Of a stretch of DNA of 64,000 nucleotides, positions 46,217 to 55,860 are shown piece after piece. Within the stretch, counting starts at the first letter, position 1. Each line of letters opens with the position of its first letter. Where the stretch lies: NCBI GenBank assembly GCA_947166405.1, contig CAMVEA010000001.1:1-64000 (forward strand). Direction: 5' to 3'. The position numbers were made by a program, and so were the translations under genes. This DNA is from an uncultured Candidatus Saccharibacteria bacterium (GTDB lineage: Bacteria; Patescibacteriota; Saccharimonadia; Saccharimonadales; Saccharimonadaceae). The notes below the pieces were generated by a model. That model saw only the letters and a list, made by a program, of their open reading frames with translations, was not told the origin of the DNA and made no database searches.

Positions 46217-46903
46217 ATGAAAAAGTATTTCCTTATTATTTCCCTATTGTTGATGGCTCTGTTTACGATTGGTTGCGAGCCAGAAAACGAAGCTACTGCC
46301 GATCTGACCGACGCTACTTATTCGGCAGAAGCTGAAGAACAACAGCTCCGAGGTGAGATCGACGACATTGCATTCTGGAACAGTCTGGATCGCGCTACTG
46401 ACATGATCAAGCACTCTCTGGAAGCCAACAGAGATGTTTCGGTGGGATTCCGACTGGAGACAACCGACGGCGACACTATTTTCCTCGAAGACGCTTATGT
46501 CTTTGAACTAGCTTACATCAATGACGAATGGCGCGATCTGACAGCGAGTCAGATTACCTACATTGTAGCTACAGCGGATCAAGTTACAAAGGTCTTTGAT
46601 AGAGGCGAATCCGTCCAAGTCACAGGAGTAATTATGAAATGGGTTGAATATGTTGGCTCCGATCGGACTCCACGCAATATCTCTGTCTGCGATTTTGAAG
46701 GAGACGGGCAGTGGAATTGCGCAGCCGAAGGCAAAATGTTCTTCACGGACGAAATCATCAGCGATATTCCAGGCGCACGCAACGAATTCGGCAATATTGG
46801 CATCACAATCGTTCGCAACACCACTAGCTTTGTAACACTTACTGCTTTTGTTGACACGTCGTTGTCTACTATAGCGGAGCTTGTACTGCAAGCACAAGGC
46901 TAA
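46217..46903 (+). CDS. Lipoprotein of unknown function
   Basis: 228 aa. Signal peptide MKKYFLIISLLLMALFTIGC ends in a lipobox-like FTIGC, so Cys20 is the likely lipidation site. The mature part is acidic, with a VQVTGVIMKWVEYVGSDRTPRNISVCDFEG stretch. No family recognised. It has its own full promoter and terminator, unlike most neighbours, and its codon use (more CTG, GAG) is slightly different, which could mean transfer (weak). Confidence 0.75.
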   Translation: MKKYFLIISLLLMALFTIGCEPENEATADLTDATYSAEAEEQQLRGEIDDIAFWNSLDRATDMIKHSLEANRDVSVGFRLETTDGDTIFLEDAYVFELAYINDEWRDLTASQITYIVATADQVTKVFDRGESVQVTGVIMKWVEYVGSDRTPRNISVCDFEGDGQWNCAAEGKMFFTDEIISDIPGARNEFGNIGITIVRNTTSFVTLTAFVDTSLSTIAELVLQAQG

Positions 46904-46918
46904 TCTTACACCTACTCA

Positions 46919-46954
46919 CCCCCGGCTCATCAGAGTCGGGGGCATTCTTTTTTT
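46919..46954 (+). terminator. Rho-independent terminator
   Basis: CCCCCGGCTC-ATCA-GAGTCGGGGG then CATTCTTTTTTTT. Confidence 0.92.
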
Positions 46955-46986
46955 CATCAACTATACCCAACCACCAATGCAACATA

Positions 46987-47015
46987 TTGACAATTATTAA
47001 ATTATATGCTATAAT
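46987..47015 (+). promoter_or_regulatory. Perfect consensus promoter
   Basis: TTGACA, 17 nt, TATAAT with TGC extension, 47 nt before the next ATG. Confidence 0.85.
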
Positions 47016-47062
47016 AGACAAACAGGCCATTAAGTCTAGTACCTTAGAAGGAGTGATGAAAG

Positions 47063-47398
47063 ATGAAATTAGAAGATTTCATCGCAAAATGGAACGAGAC
47101 GCATAAGCGTTTCGAGTTTTCCCTTATTCAAGCACCTCTATCCACGCGTCCCACAAGTGTGGAGGTGAGGTATCCCGCCGCCAAGTACCAGAAGTTTTAT
47201 TCCACCGACAAGTGGAATGAGCTCAGGCTGATGGTAGATGCCCTGTCGCATGGCACAATGGTTGCCGCTACCAACGAAGAGCATTTTGAAAAAGGAATTC
47301 TGGAGCTAAAAATCGCGTCGCAGAACCATAACTACCAGGACCGTTTGGTTATAGCTACGCTATCATGGATTGGTGAAGAGCTTTTCACTAACAGATAG
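47063..47398 (+). CDS. Unknown small soluble protein (111 aa)
   Basis: MKLEDFIAKWNETHKRFEFSLIQAPLSTRPTSVEVRYPAAKYQKFYSTDKWNELRLMVDALSHGTMVAATNEEHFEKGI... AAGGAG lies before the ATG. No family recognised and no membrane segment. It is a monocistronic unit between a perfect consensus promoter and a strong terminator, so it is probably well expressed. Confidence 0.65.
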   Translation: MKLEDFIAKWNETHKRFEFSLIQAPLSTRPTSVEVRYPAAKYQKFYSTDKWNELRLMVDALSHGTMVAATNEEHFEKGILELKIASQNHNYQDRLVIATLSWIGEELFTNR

Positions 47399-47421
47399 TT
47401 TAGCATTACTCTTCATTCGCC

Positions 47422-47447
47422 GCCCACCGCCGAGGTGGGCTTTTTTT
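47422..47447 (+). terminator. Rho-independent terminator
   Basis: GCCCACC-GCCGA-GGTGGGC followed by TTTTTTT. Confidence 0.93.
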
Positions 47448-47489
47448 ATATGGTATGATATACTTATTATAAATAACAATGGAGGTTTA

Positions 47490-48674
47490 ATGTTCAAAGA
47501 ATCCAAATCGCCAAACGTGACTATGAATGGTGATTCATCTACTAAGCCAAGAAGCTTTATAGAATTAATGGAGGATGTCCAGGCGGCCATCACGCCGAAG
47601 CCAGCAAGTTTTATTGAAACAGTCTATCCAACTACAGAAGTGCAAAGTGATATGAAACAGTTGCAAGATTTCAGAAATACGCCCGAATTTAAGCACGGCG
47701 AGGAGCGCTCAGACTCAAAGCTCCTCGAAAAAACCTTCACAGATATGGCCGAGCAAGATGATTGGTTCCATGAAGATGAACTCTATGGCGACGATCCAGA
47801 TTATCTAATGTTTACTTCCGTCCCTACATCAGAAATCGACGATACTTTTAATCACATAGATGCAATCTGTATGATTTGCAACGAGACGACCAATCATGAA
47901 GTACTTCCCTTCGCGATAGACCTAACCTACAATACCGACCCGAGCAAGATGAGCCAGAAATTCAAATGGAAGCATGTCTACGGTAAAAAGTCGTCTGCCC
48001 CCGAATCAATATCAGAGTTCGGAAGTAGCAGTATGGAGCAAAGCCCACGCGGTGAGCGATATATCTCCACGTCGCCTCTGCCACTACGATATCGTTACGG
48101 CCTCAAGATTCCTGGCTTCGCCTCTGCAAAATATTTTGAAGACACCAATAGCCTCGATGAGCCCCTCATCGAGAAAGGGCGCATCAAGCTCATGCCACGA
48201 CTCGTCGTAGGGTATTCTCCAGACATAGCCGATATTATCGCTAGGGGTAAGCCCACAGATGAAATCCGCCAAAAATACGGCGACCAAGTTTTCGAGCAAC
48301 GCAGAGAAGAATATCGTGATGCTACTTTGCGCGCCAAATGGTGCACTTTATTTGAGTGCCTAAGCCAGGCTTCAAGCATTAAATCTATGCTTGATAATCT
48401 CAGCGACGAAGAGATAAGCAGAATGGACCCGCAAGAGCTAGATGAGGCCAAAAAACAAATCACCATGCTACACGATTACTTGAAAAAAGCAGTTGATACT
48501 GCCTCAAAAGAAGCCGAGTCTGACCCGCGTTCTCTGGCGGCAATGAAATACGCCGATCGCGACACTGTCCGAAACGCCATCGAGAGCCACAGTATCAGCA
48601 CGTATGAAAGACAGAAAAACCGCAAGCTTGGCCAAGGCGCTATGAGCTCGCTCGGAAGATCAAGCGTTGCCTAG
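47490..48674 (+). CDS. Unknown acidic soluble protein (394 aa)
   Basis: Start at MFKESKSPNVTMNG, with GGAGG 4 nt upstream; the track start at 47370 runs through the previous terminator and is rejected. No signal peptide or membrane helix. A conserved-looking core includes MICNETTNHEVLPFAIDL and ADIIARGKPTDEIRQKYGDQVFEQRREEYRD, then a helical C-terminus (DELDEAKKQITMLHDYLKKAVDTASKEA-like). No family recognised. Confidence 0.65.
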   Translation: MFKESKSPNVTMNGDSSTKPRSFIELMEDVQAAITPKPASFIETVYPTTEVQSDMKQLQDFRNTPEFKHGEERSDSKLLEKTFTDMAEQDDWFHEDELYGDDPDYLMFTSVPTSEIDDTFNHIDAICMICNETTNHEVLPFAIDLTYNTDPSKMSQKFKWKHVYGKKSSAPESISEFGSSSMEQSPRGERYISTSPLPLRYRYGLKIPGFASAKYFEDTNSLDEPLIEKGRIKLMPRLVVGYSPDIADIIARGKPTDEIRQKYGDQVFEQRREEYRDATLRAKWCTLFECLSQASSIKSMLDNLSDEEISRMDPQELDEAKKQITMLHDYLKKAVDTASKEAESDPRSLAAMKYADRDTVRNAIESHSISTYERQKNRKLGQGAMSSLGRSSVA

Positions 48675-48779
48675 TAGCGCTATTCAAATCCATCATAATT
48701 TGCAGTATAAGCGCAAGCATCGTGCAACGCGAAATAGTCTCTCACCACCTCAGTTTCTTTGCTTCAGACCAAAAGAAAA

Positions 48780-48799
48780 CCCCCGCCAGATGGCGGGGG
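48780..48799 (-). terminator. Rho-independent terminator
   Basis: CCCCCGCCA-GA-TGGCGGGGG followed on the minus strand by TTTTCTTTT. Ends the 129-aa gene to its right. Confidence 0.9.
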
Positions 48800-48812
48800 T
48801 AGGTATGGTGAA

Positions 48813-49202
48813 TTAAAGTGATGCAGCGTAGCTTAGATGGATAACTTTTTCATCACGGATAAACTCGCGATAGAACTTAGCGTCCATATTGGCCATAAAA
48901 AGATGATATACATCTCCAGAGCTAGTTAAGACAGTGAGCTTATCGCCAAGGTTGAGAGAATCGCCATCATCAACAATCTCGCCGGAGACTTTGGTAATCA
49001 AAGAGATTCCGCCAATGGATATCTTGCCACCACAGAACGAGTCGCCGACCAGTACGAGGTTGTTCGAGTTTGATGCGCTCATGCCGTCGGCGGGGCAGTT
49101 GATGAAATTCCGAAAGCTCTGCATAAAAGCCTCATAGACTCCAAAGTCTACATTTCTATCACCCGACACGTCAAAATACCAGTTGTCCAATTGATATCTC
49201 AT
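48813..49202 (-). CDS. Unknown protein (129 aa)
   Basis: MRYQLDNWYFDVSGDRNVDFGVYEAFMQSFRNFINCPADGMSASNSNNLVLVGDSFCGGKISIGGISLITKVSGEIVDDGD... It has a beta-rich appearance with several Gly-rich turns and three Cys. No membrane segment, no known family. Own terminator. Confidence 0.6.
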   Translation of the reverse strand: MRYQLDNWYFDVSGDRNVDFGVYEAFMQSFRNFINCPADGMSASNSNNLVLVGDSFCGGKISIGGISLITKVSGEIVDDGDSLNLGDKLTVLTSSGDVYHLFMANMDAKFYREFIRDEKVIHLSYAASL

Positions 49203-49276
49203 TAGATCACTCCCATTCTTAAAGTGCGCTGCTATGTCTCACCAAATACATATTATACATTATAATGGCGTAAAAA

Positions 49277-49810
49277 TCAAGAATATGTTAATTTAAGATT
49301 ACCTTGACGAATGATGCGAGGAGTTCCTGTAGTGAAGTCTACAATAGTGGAAGGTAAGTGGCCGGTAATCGATCTTGGCGTGCCGCCACGCGGATTGGCT
49401 GAGGTAAGAAGTAGGGGGCCAGTCTCTGGTAGAATACTAGCAAAGAGAGGATGACTAGGAATGCGGACGCCAATAGTGGTGTAATGGTCGTAGTATGGAT
49501 GGCGAAAACTAGGATTCTTGGGTAGAATAATGGTGAGCTCCCCTGGGATATAATGCTCAATGACAGATTGGGCGGCTTCTGGAATTATAACAAACTGTCC
49601 TATTTGTTGTACAGACTCGGGCACCAAAGTGAAGACTTTGCCAGAATTATAATCGCGATCCTTTATACGCATTAAATCATAGATGGCCTCAATGTCCTCC
49701 AGTCGCACAGCATAGCCTTCAACCGTCTCGGTAGGAATAGTAACAATCTGACCGGCATTGAGCCTGGAGATGTAGTCCCCCATTGTTTGATTATCCATTT
49801 GACTATTCAT
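49277..49810 (-). CDS. tsaC: Threonylcarbamoyl-AMP synthase (TsaC/Sua5/YrdC family)
   Basis: 177 aa from MNSQMDNQTMGDY. Makes threonylcarbamoyl-AMP for the t6A37 modification of tRNAs reading ANN codons. YrdC motifs: GQIVTIPTETVEGYAVRL, MRIKDRDYNSGKVFTLV, PGELTIILPKN, TTIGVRIPSHPLF and LLLTSANPRGGTP. TGGTATAAT lies 7 nt before the ATG; leaderless. Divergent from obg, the two starts being 62 bp apart with back-to-back -10 boxes. Confidence 0.9.
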   Translation of the reverse strand: MNSQMDNQTMGDYISRLNAGQIVTIPTETVEGYAVRLEDIEAIYDLMRIKDRDYNSGKVFTLVPESVQQIGQFVIIPEAAQSVIEHYIPGELTIILPKNPSFRHPYYDHYTTIGVRIPSHPLFASILPETGPLLLTSANPRGGTPRSITGHLPSTIVDFTTGTPRIIRQGNLKLTYS

Positions 49811-49817
49811 GAATATT

Positions 49818-49826
49818 ATTATACCA
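49818..49826 (-). promoter_or_regulatory. Extended -10 promoter, leaderless (tsaC)
   Basis: TGGTATAAT, 7 nt (AATATTC), ATG. Confidence 0.65.
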
Positions 49827-49845
49827 TAATTGTAACCTAGCATAA

Positions 49846-51384
<1,539 letters not shown>

Positions 51385-51491
51385 CGCAATTCATCGTCTC
51401 TGACCGACCATGTCCCCATTCCGAGCCTCTTTAGATTATAAAACAATAGGCTAAACGATATTAAATAAAGCCATAAATAAACTAAATTAAC

Positions 51492-52577
51492 CTAATGGAT
51501 ATAATTAAAATTGCCAACTGCGCTTGCCGGAATCGTCGAGCGTATTACGCGATAATTAACCCCGTAATTCATTTCAGTCACCACAATCGAGCCATCGCTA
51601 TTTACAGCCTCTACATATCCCACATGACCATACCAACCAGATGAGGTTTGAAATACTGCCCCAGCTGCCGGAGTTCGATTTACTAGATAACCCATAGCGG
51701 CAGCTCTTGCCGCCCACGCATTGGCATTTCCAAGATTGGAAGGCAAATCTTTCCGATTATACCACGCCCACTGCGTACACTGACCAGCCCCATACGGACC
51801 GCCTAGCCCATAGAAATAGCCTACTACCTGAACATCCTGCCGTTCAGACGTGCTACCAAGATACGTGTATGTATAGGTGCGTCGCTGTACTACTGGCGCA
51901 GGTGGTACATACTCTGGACGCTCTGTCTCAGGCAAAGACCCACCTTTCACGATAATTTTAGCTCCTTCAGACAATCCCGACACTTCCAAGTCGTTTAAAG
52001 AAATGATTTCTTCAGCAGTCGAGCCATATTTCTCAGCAATTGATTCCGCTGTGTCGCCAGCCTTAACAGTATAAACTATTCCATTGGTGCTTGGAAGGCT
52101 AAGCACTGTACCGACAGCCACATCGACAGTCTTTAGGTTATTGGACCAACGAATATTATCTGCGCTTACTTTGTATTTTGCTGCAATAGTATCGATATTC
52201 TCCCCCTCTTCTACTACGTGTTCTATTACTCCACGTGACACAACTATATTAGTAAGATTAGGCTTCTCCAGCTTGCCGGCCGACGTCTGCCCAGAATCGT
52301 ACATTGTTGTAGTAACCATGTAATTTGAGGCAACATCCGATGCTGACGCTAAGCCCAGAGCATCCGACAAGTCTGCTACTACGTACAGTTCGGATAGCTG
52401 ATCTACTGATACGTTGTAGTCATTGGCTGCAAAACTATCCAGACTCAAAGTTGCATCGCCACTTTGTTTATCCAATGAGCCATAAAAGACCAAACCGATA
52501 ATTAATCCACTAGCCAGCACATAAGGAATCAGCCCCTTCATCCAGCTAAATCTAGTTTTTTTTCTTTCTCTAGTCAT
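51492..52577 (-). CDS. LysM-CHAP peptidoglycan hydrolase
   Basis: 361 aa. A signal anchor at about 15-35 (LIPYVLASGLIIGLVFYGS) precedes two LysM domains (VVEEGENIDTIAAKYKVSADNIRWSN and VKAGDTAESIAEKYGSTAEEIISLND). The C-terminal CHAP amidase/endopeptidase has catalytic Cys in GAGQCTQWAWYNRKDLP and His in SGWYGHVGYVEAV. It cuts stem peptides or amide links in the wall. Its ATG overlaps the RuvX-MltG stop (ATGA), so two wall enzymes are coupled. Confidence 0.92.
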   Translation of the reverse strand: MTRERKKTRFSWMKGLIPYVLASGLIIGLVFYGSLDKQSGDATLSLDSFAANDYNVSVDQLSELYVVADLSDALGLASASDVASNYMVTTTMYDSGQTSAGKLEKPNLTNIVVSRGVIEHVVEEGENIDTIAAKYKVSADNIRWSNNLKTVDVAVGTVLSLPSTNGIVYTVKAGDTAESIAEKYGSTAEEIISLNDLEVSGLSEGAKIIVKGGSLPETERPEYVPPAPVVQRRTYTYTYLGSTSERQDVQVVGYFYGLGGPYGAGQCTQWAWYNRKDLPSNLGNANAWAARAAAMGYLVNRTPAAGAVFQTSSGWYGHVGYVEAVNSDGSIVVTEMNYGVNYRVIRSTIPASAVGNFNYIH

Positions 52578-53917
52578 AATGAAACATTACAGAGATTCTG
52601 GCAATGGTCATAAATATTCTGAATATGCTCAGACTCTGTGTAACTATAATACATCAAACCATCGTCTCCTGTCAAGAAATAAAAATAAGCCGTATCCGAA
52701 GGTTCAGCTACAGCCAATAGAGCCGATAATCCAGGATTGGATATTGGCCCACAAGGAAGCCCTGTATTAACACGGGTATTGTAGCACGATTCTACGCCCA
52801 AAGCCGCTTCATTATCTGTATATGCTTGTCTATCAGGGTCTATATTGTCTAACGCGTAAGATACTGTCACATCACTTCCGAGTGGAATCCCAGCATCGAG
52901 CCTGCTTAAGAAAACTTGAGCCACTTTCGGCATTTCCGCAGTCATGGATCCAGATTCCATTTGAACAACAGAAGCGAGCGTGATTCCCTCAAACAAACTA
53001 AGACCCAAGTCGGTATATTTTTTTTCTAAGGCATTCTCTTTTAGTACTTCATCCATCCCATCGAGATATTTTTTTATGATATCAGCTACTGGCACGCCTT
53101 GATAGAATTGATACGTTTCTCCATATAAATAGCCCTCAAGAGTAGCTCCTTCCGGACGCTTTTTTAGAAAGCTATAATCATATTGACGATTCAAGGCCTC
53201 ATCTACGTCCTTCTCGTTGTATCCTATCTCGAGTAGTGATTCCTTTATTTCACCAATTGTTTCTCCAGGACGAATAGTAAAATCAAACACTTCCGCTTTC
53301 ATTTCAGCTTCCTGACGGGCATACTCTTCTGCACGCTCTCTTGCGCGGTCGTCTTTGATTTTATTAATAAGCAATACCCCTCCAGCTGCTAGAACTCCGA
53401 TTATGGCGATAATTGCTATTCCGGAAATCCATTTTGTCGCTTTTTTCATTTTTCGTTTCGCTTTCTCCGTTTCTTTTTTTATTGTATTGACGTCTTCTGG
53501 CGGCTTCGTCTCTGGCTCTCTAAAACCCTCCAGAAAATCTTGCAGTATAATCGAAGCAGCTTCTGCATCGATTTCGCCTTTTTCATAATGTTTTTTGCGT
53601 TTTTTGAGCCTTTCTTCAGCAACTACAGAAGTAAGGGACTCGTCCTGAAATCTAATCCTTGCCTCAGGGATCTTTTCGGTCAGAATTTTTGCAAAATTTC
53701 TTACATAAGCAGATTGCGCAGTTTCGTTACCTTCATTGCTCCTCGGAAGCCCTATTACAAAATAATTCGTCCCTTGTAAACGTGCAATCCTGGCAATTTC
53801 CTGCCATTCTGAGCCATCTACCAGAATAAACCCTACTGGTACTGCTATCCTAGTATTTGAATCTGCACGAGCTACCCCAATGCGTTTCTCGCCCACATCA
53901 AGTGCCAAAACTCTCAC
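52574..53917 (-). CDS. RuvX (YqgF)-MltG fusion protein
   Basis: 447 aa from GTG 53917 (GGAGG 4 nt upstream). Residues 1-140 are a complete YqgF/RuvX RNase H-like domain (RVLALDVGEKRIGVARAD, FVIGLPRSNEG, FQDESLTSVVAEERL, EIDAEAASIILQDFL). After a basic linker, one membrane helix (WISGIAIIAIIGVLAAGGVLLI) leads to an external MltG lytic transglycosylase (LEGYLYGETYQF, ASVVQMESGS, SRLDAGIPLGSDVTVSYAL, GLPCGPISNPGLSALLAVAEP). The catalytic Glu lies in QMESGS. In many bacteria these are separate neighbouring genes; here they are one chain, placing the nuclease-like domain on the cytoplasmic side. Confidence 0.9.
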   Translation of the reverse strand: MRVLALDVGEKRIGVARADSNTRIAVPVGFILVDGSEWQEIARIARLQGTNYFVIGLPRSNEGNETAQSAYVRNFAKILTEKIPEARIRFQDESLTSVVAEERLKKRKKHYEKGEIDAEAASIILQDFLEGFREPETKPPEDVNTIKKETEKAKRKMKKATKWISGIAIIAIIGVLAAGGVLLINKIKDDRARERAEEYARQEAEMKAEVFDFTIRPGETIGEIKESLLEIGYNEKDVDEALNRQYDYSFLKKRPEGATLEGYLYGETYQFYQGVPVADIIKKYLDGMDEVLKENALEKKYTDLGLSLFEGITLASVVQMESGSMTAEMPKVAQVFLSRLDAGIPLGSDVTVSYALDNIDPDRQAYTDNEAALGVESCYNTRVNTGLPCGPISNPGLSALLAVAEPSDTAYFYFLTGDDGLMYYSYTESEHIQNIYDHCQNLCNVSL

Positions 53918-53968
53918 GAATCCTCCAAACAAATATAGGTATCACAATAGTTATAAAGAATCATTATT

Positions 53969-55813
53969 CTACTCCTTAGACTCTTGCTCGGTTTCTTCAC
54001 TTGATTCTTCTTTTGTTTCTGTCTTTTCTTGTGCATTTTGCTTGCCACTGCTGTCTTTAACTTTGATGTCAACTGATACCTTATTTATATCTTTTGGAAC
54101 AGTCATAACCCATGGATACGAAGCCTTAGATTCTACTGATACTATTCCAGGTATCTCTTTCAAATCATGCTGTATTTCACCAATTCCCTTACCTACAGCA
54201 AGCTCCAGTACCTCTTTATTTGATACTTTAGGACCTATTGAATAAGAGGTCTTAAGTCTTGCGATATACCCAGACCCACTAGACGATAATCCTTCTAGGA
54301 ACGGATCTTCAATTTCGTAGATTTTTTGGTTCTCGCCGAGATTCGCTTTCGCAGTTATGAATTCCTTGAGCTTTGTCTTGTCAATAACAAGCACAGAAGC
54401 CGTAGTGGTAGCCTTTAAGACTGGCGTGACACCTTCCTTGACTTCTTCGTCAACGCCAGGAGTAGCGACGGCCTCTGAGGTCGACTGCTGCAAAGTAGAT
54501 TCAAGAACCATCAAATCATCATTGATGCTACTAAGTAGCTTCTCTTTATTTTCTGCTTCATTAGCAGAGGCTATCTGCTCCTTTGCCTTAATAATATCAG
54601 ATTGCTGTACGACTGTAACTATATCGTCAGTACCACCAGACATTGCTGTATCAGACGAAACAACCAAATCCGACACAGTAGTCCACCCGAAATTAGTAGG
54701 ACCAATATTGTAAGCCGAACCAGGCGCAGTAGCTGTGACCTTAATCTTGGCGTATATTTGGCACCCTTTTTCTTTAAATTCCTTAACTTTATCATCCTCA
54801 TTGGCACAGACGCTGGTATCTTCTCCGTCAAAAGAGAGCGTCAAGCTTTTGTCTGCCGCAAATGATAATCCATTATTCGTGAAAATCTCTCCAGCATTAA
54901 TGACTTTTGCACCGCCTTTGTGAGAAATAGTCGCCATAATCGCAAGTTCTCCAGTAGCACGTTCGCCACGATTCTTTTGTCCAGTCGCTTCAAATTTAAC
55001 TTCTTGCACTGACTCAATCTTCTTTTCCTCGAGATAGAACTTTCCCTCTGCTGCATTCTCTTCGCTTAGATTATTGACGAAACTAACCGCCTCCGAGAAA
55101 CGCTTGTTCTCGGTCTGAATCCATACAGTAATATCGACCGCTGGAGCAAATACAAGCGCCCAAACCAATACGCCAATCAAAGCTATTAGTCCAACCGAGC
55201 CAAATATCAAACGTTTCTTATGAGCTTTTATCCAACCACCCTTCTTCTCTTTGGATTTTTTCTTCTCCTTGTTTTTTGCATTGGTTTTCTTTTTGTCTTC
55301 ATCATCGGGCTCTTCTTCATCTTTGTCGCTGCCATCGGATGAGGCTAAATCCTCATCATCTTCTGCATCTTCATTCGTTTCTTCCTCGGAATTCTGCTCT
55401 TCGCCTCCAGTCTCTTCATTGTCATTTTTATTGACATCATCAGCTTCCTTCGATTCGTCAGCACCTTCATCGTCACTACCTGCTGGCTCTACAACCTCTA
55501 CTAGCTCAGCCTTAGCCACATCATCGGCTGAATCGATTGTCGGAATCATCGGTGCACTCTGTAGATTCTTCGTGACTGGCAACTTTACTGTAGCTGCCAA
55601 TCGGACAATCGAAGGATCGGTAGTTACGAGCACAATTGTCTTTTCGTTGGTTGCACCGACCTTGGCAATTAGCTTTATATTTACTACACTTCGAAACACG
55701 CCAGCTTTTTTGGGCGGCACCAAAGCAACGATTTTTTCTTTCGATTTCTCTACTTTAGTAATGATATCGGTAATATCATCTTCTGCTTCTATATAAATTA
55801 CGTCTTTGTTCAT
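53969..55813 (-). CDS. Large membrane protein with acidic linker and baseplate-J-like external part
   Basis: 614 aa. The N-terminal 100 residues look like a folded cytoplasmic domain (VIYIEAEDDITDIITKVEKSKEKIVALVPPKKAGVFRS). A linker of about 90 residues is almost purely Glu/Asp/Ser. A Lys-rich stretch and one helix (LIFGSVGLIALIGVLVWALVFAPAV) follow. The external part contains TATAPGSAYNIGPTNF, similar to the APGSxGN motif of baseplate J/gp47-like domains. Other assignments are possible. TGTTAAAAT lies 6 nt before the ATG. Confidence 0.65.
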   Translation of the reverse strand: MNKDVIYIEAEDDITDIITKVEKSKEKIVALVPPKKAGVFRSVVNIKLIAKVGATNEKTIVLVTTDPSIVRLAATVKLPVTKNLQSAPMIPTIDSADDVAKAELVEVVEPAGSDDEGADESKEADDVNKNDNEETGGEEQNSEEETNEDAEDDEDLASSDGSDKDEEEPDDEDKKKTNAKNKEKKKSKEKKGGWIKAHKKRLIFGSVGLIALIGVLVWALVFAPAVDITVWIQTENKRFSEAVSFVNNLSEENAAEGKFYLEEKKIESVQEVKFEATGQKNRGERATGELAIMATISHKGGAKVINAGEIFTNNGLSFAADKSLTLSFDGEDTSVCANEDDKVKEFKEKGCQIYAKIKVTATAPGSAYNIGPTNFGWTTVSDLVVSSDTAMSGGTDDIVTVVQQSDIIKAKEQIASANEAENKEKLLSSINDDLMVLESTLQQSTSEAVATPGVDEEVKEGVTPVLKATTTASVLVIDKTKLKEFITAKANLGENQKIYEIEDPFLEGLSSSGSGYIARLKTSYSIGPKVSNKEVLELAVGKGIGEIQHDLKEIPGIVSVESKASYPWVMTVPKDINKVSVDIKVKDSSGKQNAQEKTETKEESSEETEQESKE

Positions 55814-55819
55814 ACATTA

Positions 55820-55828
55820 ATTTTAACA
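55820..55828 (-). promoter_or_regulatory. Extended -10 promoter, leaderless (614-aa membrane protein)
   Basis: TGTTAAAAT, 6 nt (TAATGT), ATG. Confidence 0.55.
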
Positions 55829-55844
55829 CATTTTTTTCAGCTTG

Positions 55845-55853
55845 TGTTAAAAT
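55845..55853 (+). promoter_or_regulatory. Extended -10 promoter, leaderless (histidine kinase)
   Basis: TGTTAAAAT, 7 nt (ATAGTTA), ATG. Divergent from the 614-aa gene; the two start codons are 47 bp apart. Confidence 0.55.
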
Positions 55854-55860
55854 ATAGTTA

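Noticed and set aside
47370-47489. N-terminal extension of the 394-aa protein
   Set aside because: It overlaps the previous stop codon and a strong terminator; GGAGG 4 nt before 47490 marks the real start.
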